Positions 19,597 to 27,555 of a DNA stretch of 64,000 nt are shown in pieces. The notes beneath the pieces were generated by a model. The model was not told the DNA's origin. It saw only the letters and a list, made by a program, of their open reading frames with translations, and made no database searches. The DNA comes from Planctomycetaceae bacterium. Lineage in GTDB: Bacteria; Planctomycetota; Planctomycetia; Pirellulales; Pirellulaceae. How positions within the stretch are numbered: position 1 is the stretch's first letter; each line of letters starts with the position of its first letter. The position numbers and the translations under genes were made by a program. The DNA lies in NCBI GenBank assembly GCA_005798335.1, contig SYJV01000075.1:1-64000 (forward strand). The letters are read 5' to 3'.

Positions 19597-20018
19597 GAAA
19601 TTACCGGACACCAGTGGATTCTTCGATAGCCACTTTATAGAACTGAAGCAGATCGTTACAATACACTTCGTTAAGTCAACCAGCAGCTCGTTGTTCCCGC
19701 AGTCGCAGGATAGTAAGTGCGCAGGTGTATGCCTCCGTTTCTTTGTTATTGTTGCATTGCATTGTCCTCGCCTGTGGCCGCGGGTTATACGCAATACCGT
19801 TCAACGAACGTGGGATAAGCTTCCAGCTTGTCAAACTGTAGCGGAGTTTCGCCATTGCTTGCACAAGATATTGACAAGCTGGAAGCTTATCCCACGTTCG
19901 TTGAACGGTATTGGGGTTATACGAGCTGGGACAACCAGATTGGCGATTTTTCTGAGACCTGCGGCAGGGTCGCTCACTATAGTTTTCTTTAGATAAACGC
20001 ATTCGCGAGGTGTCTCTG
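19597..20018. other. intergenic with mobile palindromic element
   Basis: This 422-base stretch between the sirtuin gene and prfB holds the element at 19791-19913, annotated separately. The remainder shows no gene. The open frames seen here run through the element on both strands and are not believable. The prfB promoter should lie either within or downstream of the element (19924-20005). Confidence 0.5.
19791..19913. mobile_element. palindromic MITE-like element, copy 1
   Basis: A 123-bp element with near-perfect terminal inverted repeats beginning CAATACCGTTCAACGAACG and enclosing a loop of about 45 bases. It is flanked by the 10-bp direct repeat GGGTTATACG (19781-19790 and 19914-19923), the mark of insertion. 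Compared with copies 2 and 3, the loop reads as its reverse complement, so this copy sits in the opposite orientation. There is no coding capacity, so it must be moved by a transposase elsewhere. It lies 105 bases upstream of prfB. Confidence 0.85.
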
Positions 20019-21132
20019 ATGAGCGAAAGTGATTTGACGGATCGAGCGTACGCCATTCGTCAGAAACTGACGCAACTCCGAGACAGTCTTTGACTACGCT
20101 GGCAAAGTAGCTCGCATCGCCGAGATCGAAATGCAGATGGCCGGTTCAGGATTTTGGGGCAATCAAGAACGAGCCCAGCAAGTCGTAGGTGAACTGAAGT
20201 CATTGCGCGCGGTAGTTGGGCCGCTGAAAACCGCTTTAGAATCTGCGGCCGATTTGGGTGGCTTGATTGAGATGCTTGCCGAAGAGCCAGCCGCACACGA
20301 GGAAGTGGAAAACGAAGTTGGCCGACTGGAACACGAGGTCGAACAACTGGAAATCAAAGCGATGCTCAACGGTCCACACGATGCGGATGGAGCCTTGCTG
20401 AGCATCCACGCGCGGGACGGCGGAGTTGATGCCAACGACTGGGCCGAGATGATGCTGCGGATGTATATCGCCTGGGCCGAAAAGAATGGCTATGACGTTG
20501 AACTGCTGGACAGGCAAGACAACCTGGAGGCTGGAATTACTCAGGCAACGATCGCGATTCGCGGACCCATGGCGTACGGTTACCTCAAAGGCGAGGAAGG
20601 GATGCATCGATTGGTGCGGATCAGTCCATTCAACGCCGAAGGCAAGCGACAGACTAGTTTCGCGGCGGTCGATGTTTCGCCCGAAATTAACGATTCCTTC
20701 GAAGTAGAGATCGCTGAGAAAGATATTCGCGAGGACACCTATCGCGCAAGTGGCGCGGGCGGCCAGCATGTTAACAAGACAGATAGCGCGGTCAGGCTGA
20801 CGCATATCCCCACGGGAATCGTGGCATCTTGCCAAAGCGAACGCAGCCAACACAAGAATCGCGCAATGGCTTGGAAAATGCTACGAGCCCGCATGGCTCG
20901 CGTCGAAGAAGAGCGGCGCGAGGCTGAACAACTTGCCAAATACAAAAACAAGGCTCGTGTGGGATTCGGTTCGCAGATTCGCAATTATTTCTTGCACCCG
21001 GAGCAAAGAGTCAAAGATTCTCGCACCGAGTACTTGCAGAACAGTTTTCACGATGTAATGAACGGTGACATACAAGGATTCCTAGAATCGTTCCTGCGGT
21101 GGCGCATGGTACAGAACGCCGAACTCAATTGA
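20019..21132 (+). CDS. prfB: peptide chain release factor 2 (programmed +1 frameshift)
   Basis: RF2 ends translation at UGA and UAA. The gene is read in two frames. ATG 20019 (GAGG about 8 bases upstream) encodes 24 residues to CTT TGA, where TGA is at 20091-20093. A +1 slip on CTTTGAC continues in the frame ending at 21132. The joined product is 370 residues, close to the E. coli length. The stop-recognition SPF is at about 202-204 and the catalytic GGQ at 247-249 ([15 protein letters not shown]). The arrangement is the classic RF2 autoregulation, in which low RF2 favours slipping past its own UGA. Automatic callers may truncate it to a start at 20131. Confidence 0.95.
20082..20095 (+). promoter_or_regulatory. 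prfB: prfB +1 recoding site
   Basis: The slip site CTTTGAC spans 20088-20094: CTT re-pairs to TTT, skipping one base, so that GAC is decoded next. In E. coli a strong Shine-Dalgarno-like AGGGGG lies three bases upstream of CTT. Here that place reads CGAGAC, leaving only a GAG core, so the stimulator looks weak. Confidence 0.85.
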
Positions 21133-21164
21133 ATTTCGTTGTGCGGAATTAGGAAATCAAATCG

Positions 21165-21737
21165 ATGACTAAAGCCACCGACCGCCATCCTCATTCACTT
21201 GCACTCGATGGTGGAGCACTTGGATCGTTGCAGTTTGTTTGGCGCGGTGATCGATATTGCCACTCTTGGTCATGCGGTTCGGGGTCTGCGCGGCAGGTAT
21301 TGCTAGAGTCCATCGAGTCCGACAGTTCGGCATTGTGGCCGATCAGTCCGCCGTTGCAACAGATTCATCAGCAGGAATTCGACGACGGTCGTGAAGTGAT
21401 CTTCGGAGTCGGTATGTCGGGACGCGGCCATTGGTCGGCTAGTTTTACCCTCATTCCAGATTTGAACTGCTGGATCGTTGAGTTGGCTTGCCGTTCGCCT
21501 TTGATTCCTGAACTGCTCAGTTGTGCATACCAATTAAGCGGACCGTGGTCATCAACAGGCAACGGAGTCTGGCAGCAATGCCTTGGCCAGCGCACGATTA
21601 GAATCGAGCCCATCGCCCCGAGTAGTCAAGGCACGGAAATGGCTCCCGGCGCATTGCAGATTCGTCCGACTAACTTGCCTACCTCCGGTCCGTCCACGAC
21701 GCAATGGGCATACCGTCTCAAATGGTCCAACGCTTAA
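21165..21737 (+). CDS. hypothetical protein
   Basis: A 190-residue protein of unknown function with AGGA upstream of ATG 21165 and codon use like its neighbours. It has no signal peptide or membrane segment. It appears beta-rich (LGSLQFVWRGDRYCHSWSCGSG, REVIFGVGMSGRGHWSASFTLIP) and Trp-rich. It starts 32 bases after prfB and may share its transcript. Its stop codon lies inside the left target repeat of the mobile element at 21741, so the element inserted exactly at the gene's end without altering the protein. I recognise no domain. Confidence 0.7.
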   Translation: MTKATDRHPHSLALDGGALGSLQFVWRGDRYCHSWSCGSGSARQVLLESIESDSSALWPISPPLQQIHQQEFDDGREVIFGVGMSGRGHWSASFTLIPDLNCWIVELACRSPLIPELLSCAYQLSGPWSSTGNGVWQQCLGQRTIRIEPIAPSSQGTEMAPGALQIRPTNLPTSGPSTTQWAYRLKWSNA

Positions 21738-21740
21738 CCG

Positions 21741-21871
21741 CAATACCGTTCAACGAACGTGGGATAAGCTTCCAGCGTGTCAATATCTTGTGCAAGCAAT
21801 GGCGAAACTCCGCTACAGGTTGACAAGCTGGAAGCGCTGGAAGCTTATCCCACGTTCGTTGAACGGTATTG
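21741..21871. mobile_element. palindromic MITE-like element, copy 2
   Basis: 131 bp, with the same terminal inverted repeats as copy 1 and a loop in the orientation of copy 3. It is 8-9 bases longer because GCTGGAAGC in the right arm is duplicated. Flanks are CGCTTAACCG (21731-21740) and CGGTTAACCG (21872-21881), a 9/10 match read as an aged target duplication. The left copy contains the TAA stop of the preceding gene. There is no open frame of its own. Confidence 0.85.
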
Positions 21872-22069
21872 CGGTTAACCGACAATCGCATCATGTGACT
21901 CCACCACGCTAAACAGGGCGCCGCCACGACCTGCGCCTAGGTGAGGCACTTCGCTAGCAACTTGACACATTCCAGTATGGGCATATAATCATCGGTGCTT
22001 TACGACCAGAGATGTGTCTGGCAATTCCAAAACTTGTATCTCCGATTCCTTGTAATTCCGAGGTAAAAC

Positions 22070-22588
22070 ATGAAGGTCTTCGTAGCGGCAGTTTGTGCCA
22101 TCGTGTTCAGTGTGAACTTGGCGATTCTAGCGCAAGAAAAGGACAAGGCACCTGTAAAATCGGCAGCATTTGATTCTTTGAAGAAATTGGTGGGCGATTG
22201 GTCATCGCCTGAAGGACCGCATGGCAAGCCCGTGGAAACCAAATTTCGTTTGACTGCGGGAGGTTCCGTTTTGATCGAGACGCTGTTCCCTGGAACGCCC
22301 GAAGAGATGGTTACTATGTATCACATGGACGGTGACGAACTGTTGCTAACGCACTACTGCATGCTGGGGAATCAACCGCGTTTGAAGGCGGAATCCACAA
22401 CCGAAGCGAACAAGATTTCGTTCAAATCAGTCGGCGGCACGAATATGAAGTTGACCGACATGCATATGGGACAAGCGATATTGACTTTGGTCGACAAAGA
22501 CCGCTTCGAAGCTGATTGGTGTTCATGCTCGGGTGGCAAGCCCGATGGCAATCATCACGTTACGCTCAAATTTACTCGCAAGAAATAA
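22070..22588 (+). CDS. secreted small protein, lipocalin-like/DUF1579-like
   Basis: A 172-residue exported protein with a signal peptide (MKVFVAAVCAIVFSVNLAILAQ) and GAGG before ATG 22070. The mature part begins with a LKKLVGDWSSPEG block followed by regularly spaced beta strands (ETKFRLTAGGSVLIETLF, MVTMYHMDGDELLLTHYCM), typical of small beta-barrel proteins that measure 'sample weight' domains. A CSCSGG segment near the C-terminus could bind metal. The function is unknown. It precedes an ArsR-type regulator by 13 bases and may share a transcript. Confidence 0.75.
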   Translation: MKVFVAAVCAIVFSVNLAILAQEKDKAPVKSAAFDSLKKLVGDWSSPEGPHGKPVETKFRLTAGGSVLIETLFPGTPEEMVTMYHMDGDELLLTHYCMLGNQPRLKAESTTEANKISFKSVGGTNMKLTDMHMGQAILTLVDKDRFEADWCSCSGGKPDGNHHVTLKFTRKK

Positions 22589-22601
22589 GCGTGCCAATTA
22601 G

Positions 22602-22943
22602 ATGGCTCGCGCAGCGACAACTTCGGATGTATTTAATGCGATCGCCGAGCCCCGGCGGCGCGAGATCATTTGCTTGTTAGCAGAACATCGCGCTTGCTCG
22701 GTCGGCGAATTAGTGGAGGCGATGTCGGTCGAACAACCGGCGGTTTCCAAACACCTTGCGGTTTTGCGTACCGTCGGGTTGGTGACCGTATCGCGCCATG
22801 GCAAGAGTCGGCTTTATTCGCTGAAGCCTCAAGGGTTAAAAGCGATCCATGATTGGGCCAGTCAGTTCGAAAAACTCTGGTCGCGCCAATTGAGTCGCAT
22901 CAAGCAGAATGCAGAACGCGCCGCTGGCGCCCGCGCATCATAG
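22602..22943 (+). CDS. ArsR-family transcriptional regulator
   Basis: A 113-residue winged-helix regulator. The ArsR signature is clear: FNAIAEPRRREIICLLAEHRACSVGELVEAMSVEQPAVSKHLAVLRTVGLVTVSRHGKSRLYSL. No conserved metal-binding ELxVCxL motif is seen. The sequence instead resembles the subgroup paired with SRPBCC/AHSA1 proteins, and one follows 71 bases downstream. No Shine-Dalgarno is obvious before ATG 22602, so translation may be coupled to the upstream gene. Confidence 0.9.
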   Translation: MARAATTSDVFNAIAEPRRREIICLLAEHRACSVGELVEAMSVEQPAVSKHLAVLRTVGLVTVSRHGKSRLYSLKPQGLKAIHDWASQFEKLWSRQLSRIKQNAERAAGARAS

Positions 22944-23014
22944 CGATATCCAACCCAGCGGCCTATTGAACGAGTAGTACTTTTCCCTGAGACGATTTGC
23001 ACAGGAGCGGAAGA

Positions 23015-23491
23015 ATGGTCGCAACTGCAGTTAGTGTCCCTCAGCGGTCGTTGGTGATTGAGAAAGAAATTTCGATTTCTGCACCACTTGAGGTCGCCTT
23101 TGCAGCACTCCTGGAGGAACTTGGGCCAGCTAATGAATCGCACGACGGTACTCCGATGCCGATGGTGCTCGAAGCCCAACCTGGAGGACGTTGGTGGCGA
23201 GATTTGGGCCACAACAGTGGACATCTATGGGGCGTGGTGCAAGTGATCAAGCCACCGAATTTGCTGGAGATCTATGGCCCACTGTTCATGTCGTATCCGT
23301 GCATGAACCACGTTCAGTATCGGTTAACCGTCGATGGAACACTGACCAAACTGAAACTGGTCCATCGAGGTTTTGGTGAGATATCCCAAGTTCACCTCGA
23401 AACAGTTTCTCAAGGTTGGAGCCACTATCTTCATCGCATAAAATGCAATGCGGAACGCGCCCCAACTGCCATCGGCTCAGCCGCTAAATGA
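23015..23491 (+). CDS. SRPBCC (AHSA1-like) domain protein
   Basis: A 158-residue START/Bet v1-fold protein of the AHSA1 type: [27 protein letters not shown], then [31 protein letters not shown], and a C-terminal [10 protein letters not shown] helix. ATG 23015 has AGGAG and GGAAG upstream. An upstream TTG at 22997 is less likely. These proteins bind hydrophobic ligands and are often encoded beside an ArsR regulator, as here. The ligand is unknown. The 3' end overlaps the convergent DUF1552 gene by 8 bases. Confidence 0.85.
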   Translation: MVATAVSVPQRSLVIEKEISISAPLEVAFAALLEELGPANESHDGTPMPMVLEAQPGGRWWRDLGHNSGHLWGVVQVIKPPNLLEIYGPLFMSYPCMNHVQYRLTVDGTLTKLKLVHRGFGEISQVHLETVSQGWSHYLHRIKCNAERAPTAIGSAAK

Positions 23492-24782
23492 TCTGGCTGA
23501 GCTTGCTGGTGCTAGTCGGGAAGCTATCGATACGCGCTCCGACGGCTTCTTCGGCGAGCGTCAGATACAGGTCGCCGATCGTTCCAGTCACTCGCGTATG
23601 ACGCCCGGTCTTCATTCCTCCAGCATGACCTGCTGCGATCATGGCTAGACCCGCATTCTTGTGCGCGTTGGCTTCGGCATGCTCGTGAACGTACAGTGCG
23701 CAGGTATGATCCAACAGTGTACCGGCACCTTCTGGAATCGATTTTAGCTTGGCCAAGAAATAGGCAAACTCTTCGACATGCCAGCGGCAAATATCGCGCA
23801 TAATGCGCTGGCCTTCGGGGCTTTCGACGCGCCCATGCGTGTATTCGTGATGACGTTCGTATGTCAAACCCAACCACGGGAAACGCGATAGACCTTGACA
23901 TTTGGTCAACATGTAGGAAGCGACCCGAGTTTGTCGCGATGCCAGCGCGTGTACCAATAAATCGGTTTGCAGTTTGGCGATGCGCGGCCAGTCTTTCAAA
24001 TCGCCACCCTCGGGCGGTTGCTCGACCAAGCGCGAATATTCTGGTGGCAAGCTGGCGACCGAACGCTCCAGGCTGCGCACTGAGTTCAAGTACTCCTCAA
24101 GCCGCTGGGAATCGTTGTAGCCCAACTGTTTTTTTAGGGCCAAAGCATCGTCGGAAACCGCATCCAGAATGCTCCTTTTTCGTTCGATCCAATATTGCTC
24201 TTTGGAACCAAACAGGCGATCGAACAAACGGTGCGGAATCATCTCTGGTGGCAGCGGCCGATCGCGTCCGGCCCAGCTCATGTTGCGCTGGATACTCTCA
24301 CCAAACGACTCTTGGCAAACTCCAATCTGTAGTGATCGAAAGCGACTTTGTTGACCAATTTGCTGTGCAATAACTTGGTCGATCGATGGACCACCTGCGC
24401 CTCGCCCTGTAAAACTCTCGCCCGCAACCAAGCCGCTCATCGAATTATGGTGACCGTTTCCCGCTCCCACTCGTGCGGCAGGATTGTCTACGCCGCTGAG
24501 AACATGAATGTCGTTCCTAAATCGGGCCAGTGGCTGCAAGCAGGGCGTCATTTCGAATCCGGTTCCATCTTGCCGTGGAATCCAATATTTTTCGACAATT
24601 CCATTTCCGTTGAACCACAGAACAAACCTGGTTTCAATGGGCTGTGCAGCACCTTCAGCGGCATACGCAGTACCGCTGGCATTGAACGAAGATTCGAAAG
24701 AAGGCAGCGCAACGTGAATTGCCGCGCCCGATAATCCAACACCTGTTAGAAACCGGCGGCGCGAAATAAACTTGTTCGGCAC
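23484..24782 (-). CDS. DUF1552 Tat-exported protein (solitary)
   Basis: A 432-residue DUF1552 protein. The likely start is GTG 24782 (GGGAG 6 bases upstream), giving [19 protein letters not shown], a twin-arginine signal. An ATG at 24830 in the same frame lacks support. Blocks shared with the other DUF1552 protein in this window are the [17 protein letters not shown] opening, [10 protein letters not shown], and the C-terminal [27 protein letters not shown]. Unlike the copy at 4250, it has no DUF1592 cytochrome gene beside it, so any partner is encoded elsewhere. The role is unknown. Confidence 0.85.
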   Translation of the reverse strand: MPNKFISRRRFLTGVGLSGAAIHVALPSFESSFNASGTAYAAEGAAQPIETRFVLWFNGNGIVEKYWIPRQDGTGFEMTPCLQPLARFRNDIHVLSGVDNPAARVGAGNGHHNSMSGLVAGESFTGRGAGGPSIDQVIAQQIGQQSRFRSLQIGVCQESFGESIQRNMSWAGRDRPLPPEMIPHRLFDRLFGSKEQYWIERKRSILDAVSDDALALKKQLGYNDSQRLEEYLNSVRSLERSVASLPPEYSRLVEQPPEGGDLKDWPRIAKLQTDLLVHALASRQTRVASYMLTKCQGLSRFPWLGLTYERHHEYTHGRVESPEGQRIMRDICRWHVEEFAYFLAKLKSIPEGAGTLLDHTCALYVHEHAEANAHKNAGLAMIAAGHAGGMKTGRHTRVTGTIGDLYLTLAEEAVGARIDSFPTSTSKLSQII

Positions 24783-24976
24783 GATGATCTCCCTGTTCTG
24801 TATCTTCCCACTTCGGCGAATCTGTTGCATTATCGTGTTTGGAAACGGTCGACGTCAATAAATCCGGAAGTTTCGTTATCCAAGCTTCGAACGTCGAACT
24901 CCAACATTGTTCCAGCTCGACAACGGTATTACAAGTTACTTTCCCCATTCTGCCTCAGCGTTCAGGAAAAACAGTG

Positions 24977-25666
24977 ATGTCCATTAAAAAGTTGGGAATC
25001 GTCCATACTACCGCCGCACTCGTGCCGACGTTCAAGCAACTGTTTCAACAATATTTGCCCGAGCTCGATACATTTAATATTGCAGACGACAGTCTGATCA
25101 AAGATGTGATGGAACGAGGGGAATTGACTCCTGGCATTGCCAGACGGGTAGCTGCGCAAATCGCGTGCGCGGAGCAGGCGGGGGCGGAATTCGTGCTGGT
25201 CACCTGTTCTTCCGTTGGGGCAGCGGTCGAAGCTGCGACTCCCTTTTCCAGCGTGCCGATCCTGCGCGTGGACCAGCCCATGGCGGACAAGGCCGTCGAA
25301 CTTGGCAGCAATATTGGCGTCATCGCTACGCTTCCGACAACTCTCCGCCCGACTGCCGATCTGATTCGGCGACGAGGTGCCTTGACTGGGAAGCAAATCA
25401 ACATTGTGACCGAATTGTGCGATGGTGCATTTCAAGCAGCCTCGGTTGGCGACATGGAAAAGTTCGACGGGCTGATTATGCAGTCGATCCACAAACTGGC
25501 TGAACAAGTAGACGTGATCGTGTTGGCTCAGGCGTCCATGGCGCGAGTCGCAGCCGCAATTCCACCTGGCAGCGTTCCCGTCAACGTGCTTTCCAGCCCT
25601 GGATTAGCTATGGAATACCTAGTCAAGTTACTTGGTGAATCCAATCGAGACGCTCGACTAGCCTGA
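24977..25666 (+). CDS. Asp/Glu/hydantoin racemase-family protein
   Basis: A 229-residue protein of the aspartate/glutamate/hydantoin racemase superfamily. The two half-domain cysteine regions are present: AEFVLVTCSSVGAAVE supplies one catalytic Cys. The second half gives VDVIVLAQASMARVAAAIP, where the usual second Cys is replaced by Ala/Ser, so classical two-cysteine racemisation is doubtful. It may act as an arylmalonate-decarboxylase-like or one-base enzyme. ATG 24977 has AGGA 9 bases upstream. The frame is open from 24839. It is divergent from the DUF1552 gene. Confidence 0.75.
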   Translation: MSIKKLGIVHTTAALVPTFKQLFQQYLPELDTFNIADDSLIKDVMERGELTPGIARRVAAQIACAEQAGAEFVLVTCSSVGAAVEAATPFSSVPILRVDQPMADKAVELGSNIGVIATLPTTLRPTADLIRRRGALTGKQINIVTELCDGAFQAASVGDMEKFDGLIMQSIHKLAEQVDVIVLAQASMARVAAAIPPGSVPVNVLSSPGLAMEYLVKLLGESNRDARLA

Positions 25667-25954
25667 TCGTCGATTGTGTGTTTGCCATGCACAATTGGCT
25701 GTTCCTGCTGTTTGCGGAATCCACTGCTGTCCAATTAAAGTGGGTTAATCTAATGCGGTAGTTGAGTTTTTGGTTTATCGTATTAATCAAGGATTTTCAG
25801 GTCGTGTTGGTGCGGGATGCCGAAATGATTGCAAGATCGCCTTGCTTGTGGCTGATTGCCTCCGTATGATTCTGCACCGTACCACAACTTCTGAGCGCAG
25901 CACTTTGTTCTCGCTCGGCCTCATCATTATTCTTGTTTGGGTCTAGGAGTCATC

Positions 25955-26962
25955 ATGCACAAAAAGCACGGATTTACGTTGGTGGAATTGTTGGTGGTTA
26001 TCGCCATCATTGGTGTACTTGTTGGGTTGCTGCTCCCGGCAGTTCAAGCGGCTCGCGAGGCAGCTCGCAGAATGTCGTGCAGCAATAATTTGAAGCAACT
26101 GGGATTGGCGCTACACAATTACGAGTCGTCGTTCAAGAAATTCCCAATTGGCCTAATTGACAATTGGAGCGCTAACCCAGCGACCGGTGACGGAGGTTGG
26201 TCATGGATGAGCGCCGTACTGCCATTAATGGAACAATCAGCGTTGTACAATTCAATCAACTTTGCCATGACTCCATTCGGCACTTTGTCGGTGCCCGGGA
26301 ACACCGCAGCAGTCGCGGTGCCCATCCCCGCGTTTCGTTGCCCATCCGACATTGCGCCGCCGACTCGTGCAATTAATGCCAACAGCGTGGGAGGCACCAA
26401 CGCGATTGCAGTGACTAGCTATGCCGGTTGCGCGGGACCCTTTGACGGCGAGCGTTGCACAGCATCGGGAGCACGCATGGTCCCTGCGCAGCGCAATATT
26501 GGGCTGCTGGTTGTCAACGAAACGCGTAGCTTTGGGTCGATCTCAGATGGCACCTCCAACGTAATTGCCATCGGCGAAGTTTCATGGCGACCATTCAACG
26601 CGACTTTGTCGGAAGGATCAGATCGACAGTTTATTTTGGGCAACGTCATTACCTCGGGTGCAGTCAACTGCAGCAATGGCGGACCCAATGTAAACGGGCT
26701 GTGGTTGCATTTGCGCGCAACCCGAAAGAAATTAAACGGTCCGTTGGTTGGAGGCGACAAGCATGCCGCTTTCCACAGCTATCATACAGGTGGAGCTCAG
26801 TTTGTTTTTGCGGATGGTTCCGTTCACTTTATCAGCGAGAATATTGAGCACACGAATACGAACTTCACCACGGCCCCGCTGAACCTGGGCGGACCTTACG
26901 GTCTTTACCAACGACTAGGCGGAATCAACGACGGACAAGTCATATCTGGGTTGGATCTTTAG
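25955..26962 (+). CDS. DUF1559 prepilin-like protein
   Basis: A 335-residue planctomycete pseudopilin-type protein. The N-terminus has the type IV prepilin cleavage/methylation signal KHGFTLVELLVVIAIIGVLVGLLLPAVQAAREAARR followed by MSCSNNLKQLGLALHNYE. The C-terminus has the DUF1559 H-X9-DG motif, visible as FHSYHTGGAQFVFADGSVHFI. ATG 25955 has AGGAG upstream. The protein is probably membrane-anchored and processed by a prepilin peptidase. Its role (secretion pseudopilus or surface layer) is not established. It heads a set with a lipoprotein (27092) and a DUF1501 protein (27556). Confidence 0.93.
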   Translation: MHKKHGFTLVELLVVIAIIGVLVGLLLPAVQAAREAARRMSCSNNLKQLGLALHNYESSFKKFPIGLIDNWSANPATGDGGWSWMSAVLPLMEQSALYNSINFAMTPFGTLSVPGNTAAVAVPIPAFRCPSDIAPPTRAINANSVGGTNAIAVTSYAGCAGPFDGERCTASGARMVPAQRNIGLLVVNETRSFGSISDGTSNVIAIGEVSWRPFNATLSEGSDRQFILGNVITSGAVNCSNGGPNVNGLWLHLRATRKKLNGPLVGGDKHAAFHSYHTGGAQFVFADGSVHFISENIEHTNTNFTTAPLNLGGPYGLYQRLGGINDGQVISGLDL

Positions 26963-27071
26963 AGAGCGGAACGATTGTCCTCAATCGTTTCTATTCTCCC
27001 GTGCAAGCAATTTTTTACTGTTCAAACATTTTTTCTCCTACCGAGCAATTGAGGACAATTGCTCTACTCTC
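26962..27071. repeat. palindromic repeat, GAGTAGAG/ATTGTCCTCAAT family, copy 2
   Basis: The left arm from 26962 (GAGAGCGGAACGATTGTCCT) pairs with the right arm 27047-27071 (ATTGAGGACAATTGCTCTAC), spanning about 110 bases. It starts at the last base of the DUF1559 stop codon and ends about 20 bases before the lipoprotein start. Its arms match copy 1 at 9015-9090. It may form a processing or attenuation structure between the two genes. Confidence 0.55.
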
Positions 27072-27091
27072 CAGCCAAGAACCTTTGGACC

Positions 27092-27508
27092 ATGATGCGC
27101 CGAGCTTGCCTATTAACTCTTCTCATTGCGATTGCCGGATGTGGTACTGACGGACCTCAATTGGCTGAGGTATCCGGTGTGGTCACCGTGGATGGCAAAC
27201 CAGTACCCAATGCCGTCGTTACTTTTATTCCGACGGGTGGTTCGACCTCGTACGGAAAAACCGATGCGCAGGGCAAGTATACGTTGATGTTCACCGACAC
27301 AAAGTACGGTGCAATGATTGGTAAGCACAGCGTAGAGTTGGAAGTCCGCAGGTACAGTCCCAGCGAATTGGCTGAGATGAAGGCAGCCGGTGAAAACGTT
27401 TCCACGGAAAGTGTGGCGATTCCCAGAAAGTACAAAGCGGCTGGGGCATTGACTGCCGAAGTAGAAGAGGGCTCCAATACGATTGACTTCAAGTTGACCA
27501 GCAACTGA
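27092..27508 (+). CDS. lipoprotein with carboxypeptidase-regulatory-like fold
   Basis: A 138-residue lipoprotein. The signal (MMRRACLLTLLIAIAGC) ends in a lipobox with lipidation at the Cys of AIAGC. The mature part EVSGVVTVDGKPVPNAVVTFIPTGGSTSYGKTDAQGKYTLMF is the beta-sandwich (CarboxypepD_reg/transthyretin-like) repeat common in planctomycete secreted proteins. Such domains mediate protein or carbohydrate contact. ATG 27092 is followed at once by a second ATG, and either may serve. It follows the DUF1559 gene and precedes the DUF1501 gene by 47 bases, a frequent association. Confidence 0.87.
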   Translation: MMRRACLLTLLIAIAGCGTDGPQLAEVSGVVTVDGKPVPNAVVTFIPTGGSTSYGKTDAQGKYTLMFTDTKYGAMIGKHSVELEVRRYSPSELAEMKAAGENVSTESVAIPRKYKAAGALTAEVEEGSNTIDFKLTSN

Positions 27509-27555
27509 TAAGTAATCGAGCGCCAGCGACAACTTTGTCGGACGAAACGATTTTC

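Noticed and set aside
19676-20056. Frames containing NTVQRTWDKLPACQ at three places (19.7, 21.7 kb on both strands)
   Set aside because: These are translations of the palindromic mobile element, not a protein family. The shared peptide comes from the repeat DNA.
20236-20853. 205-codon frame opposite prfB
   Set aside because: Antisense shadow of a universally conserved gene.
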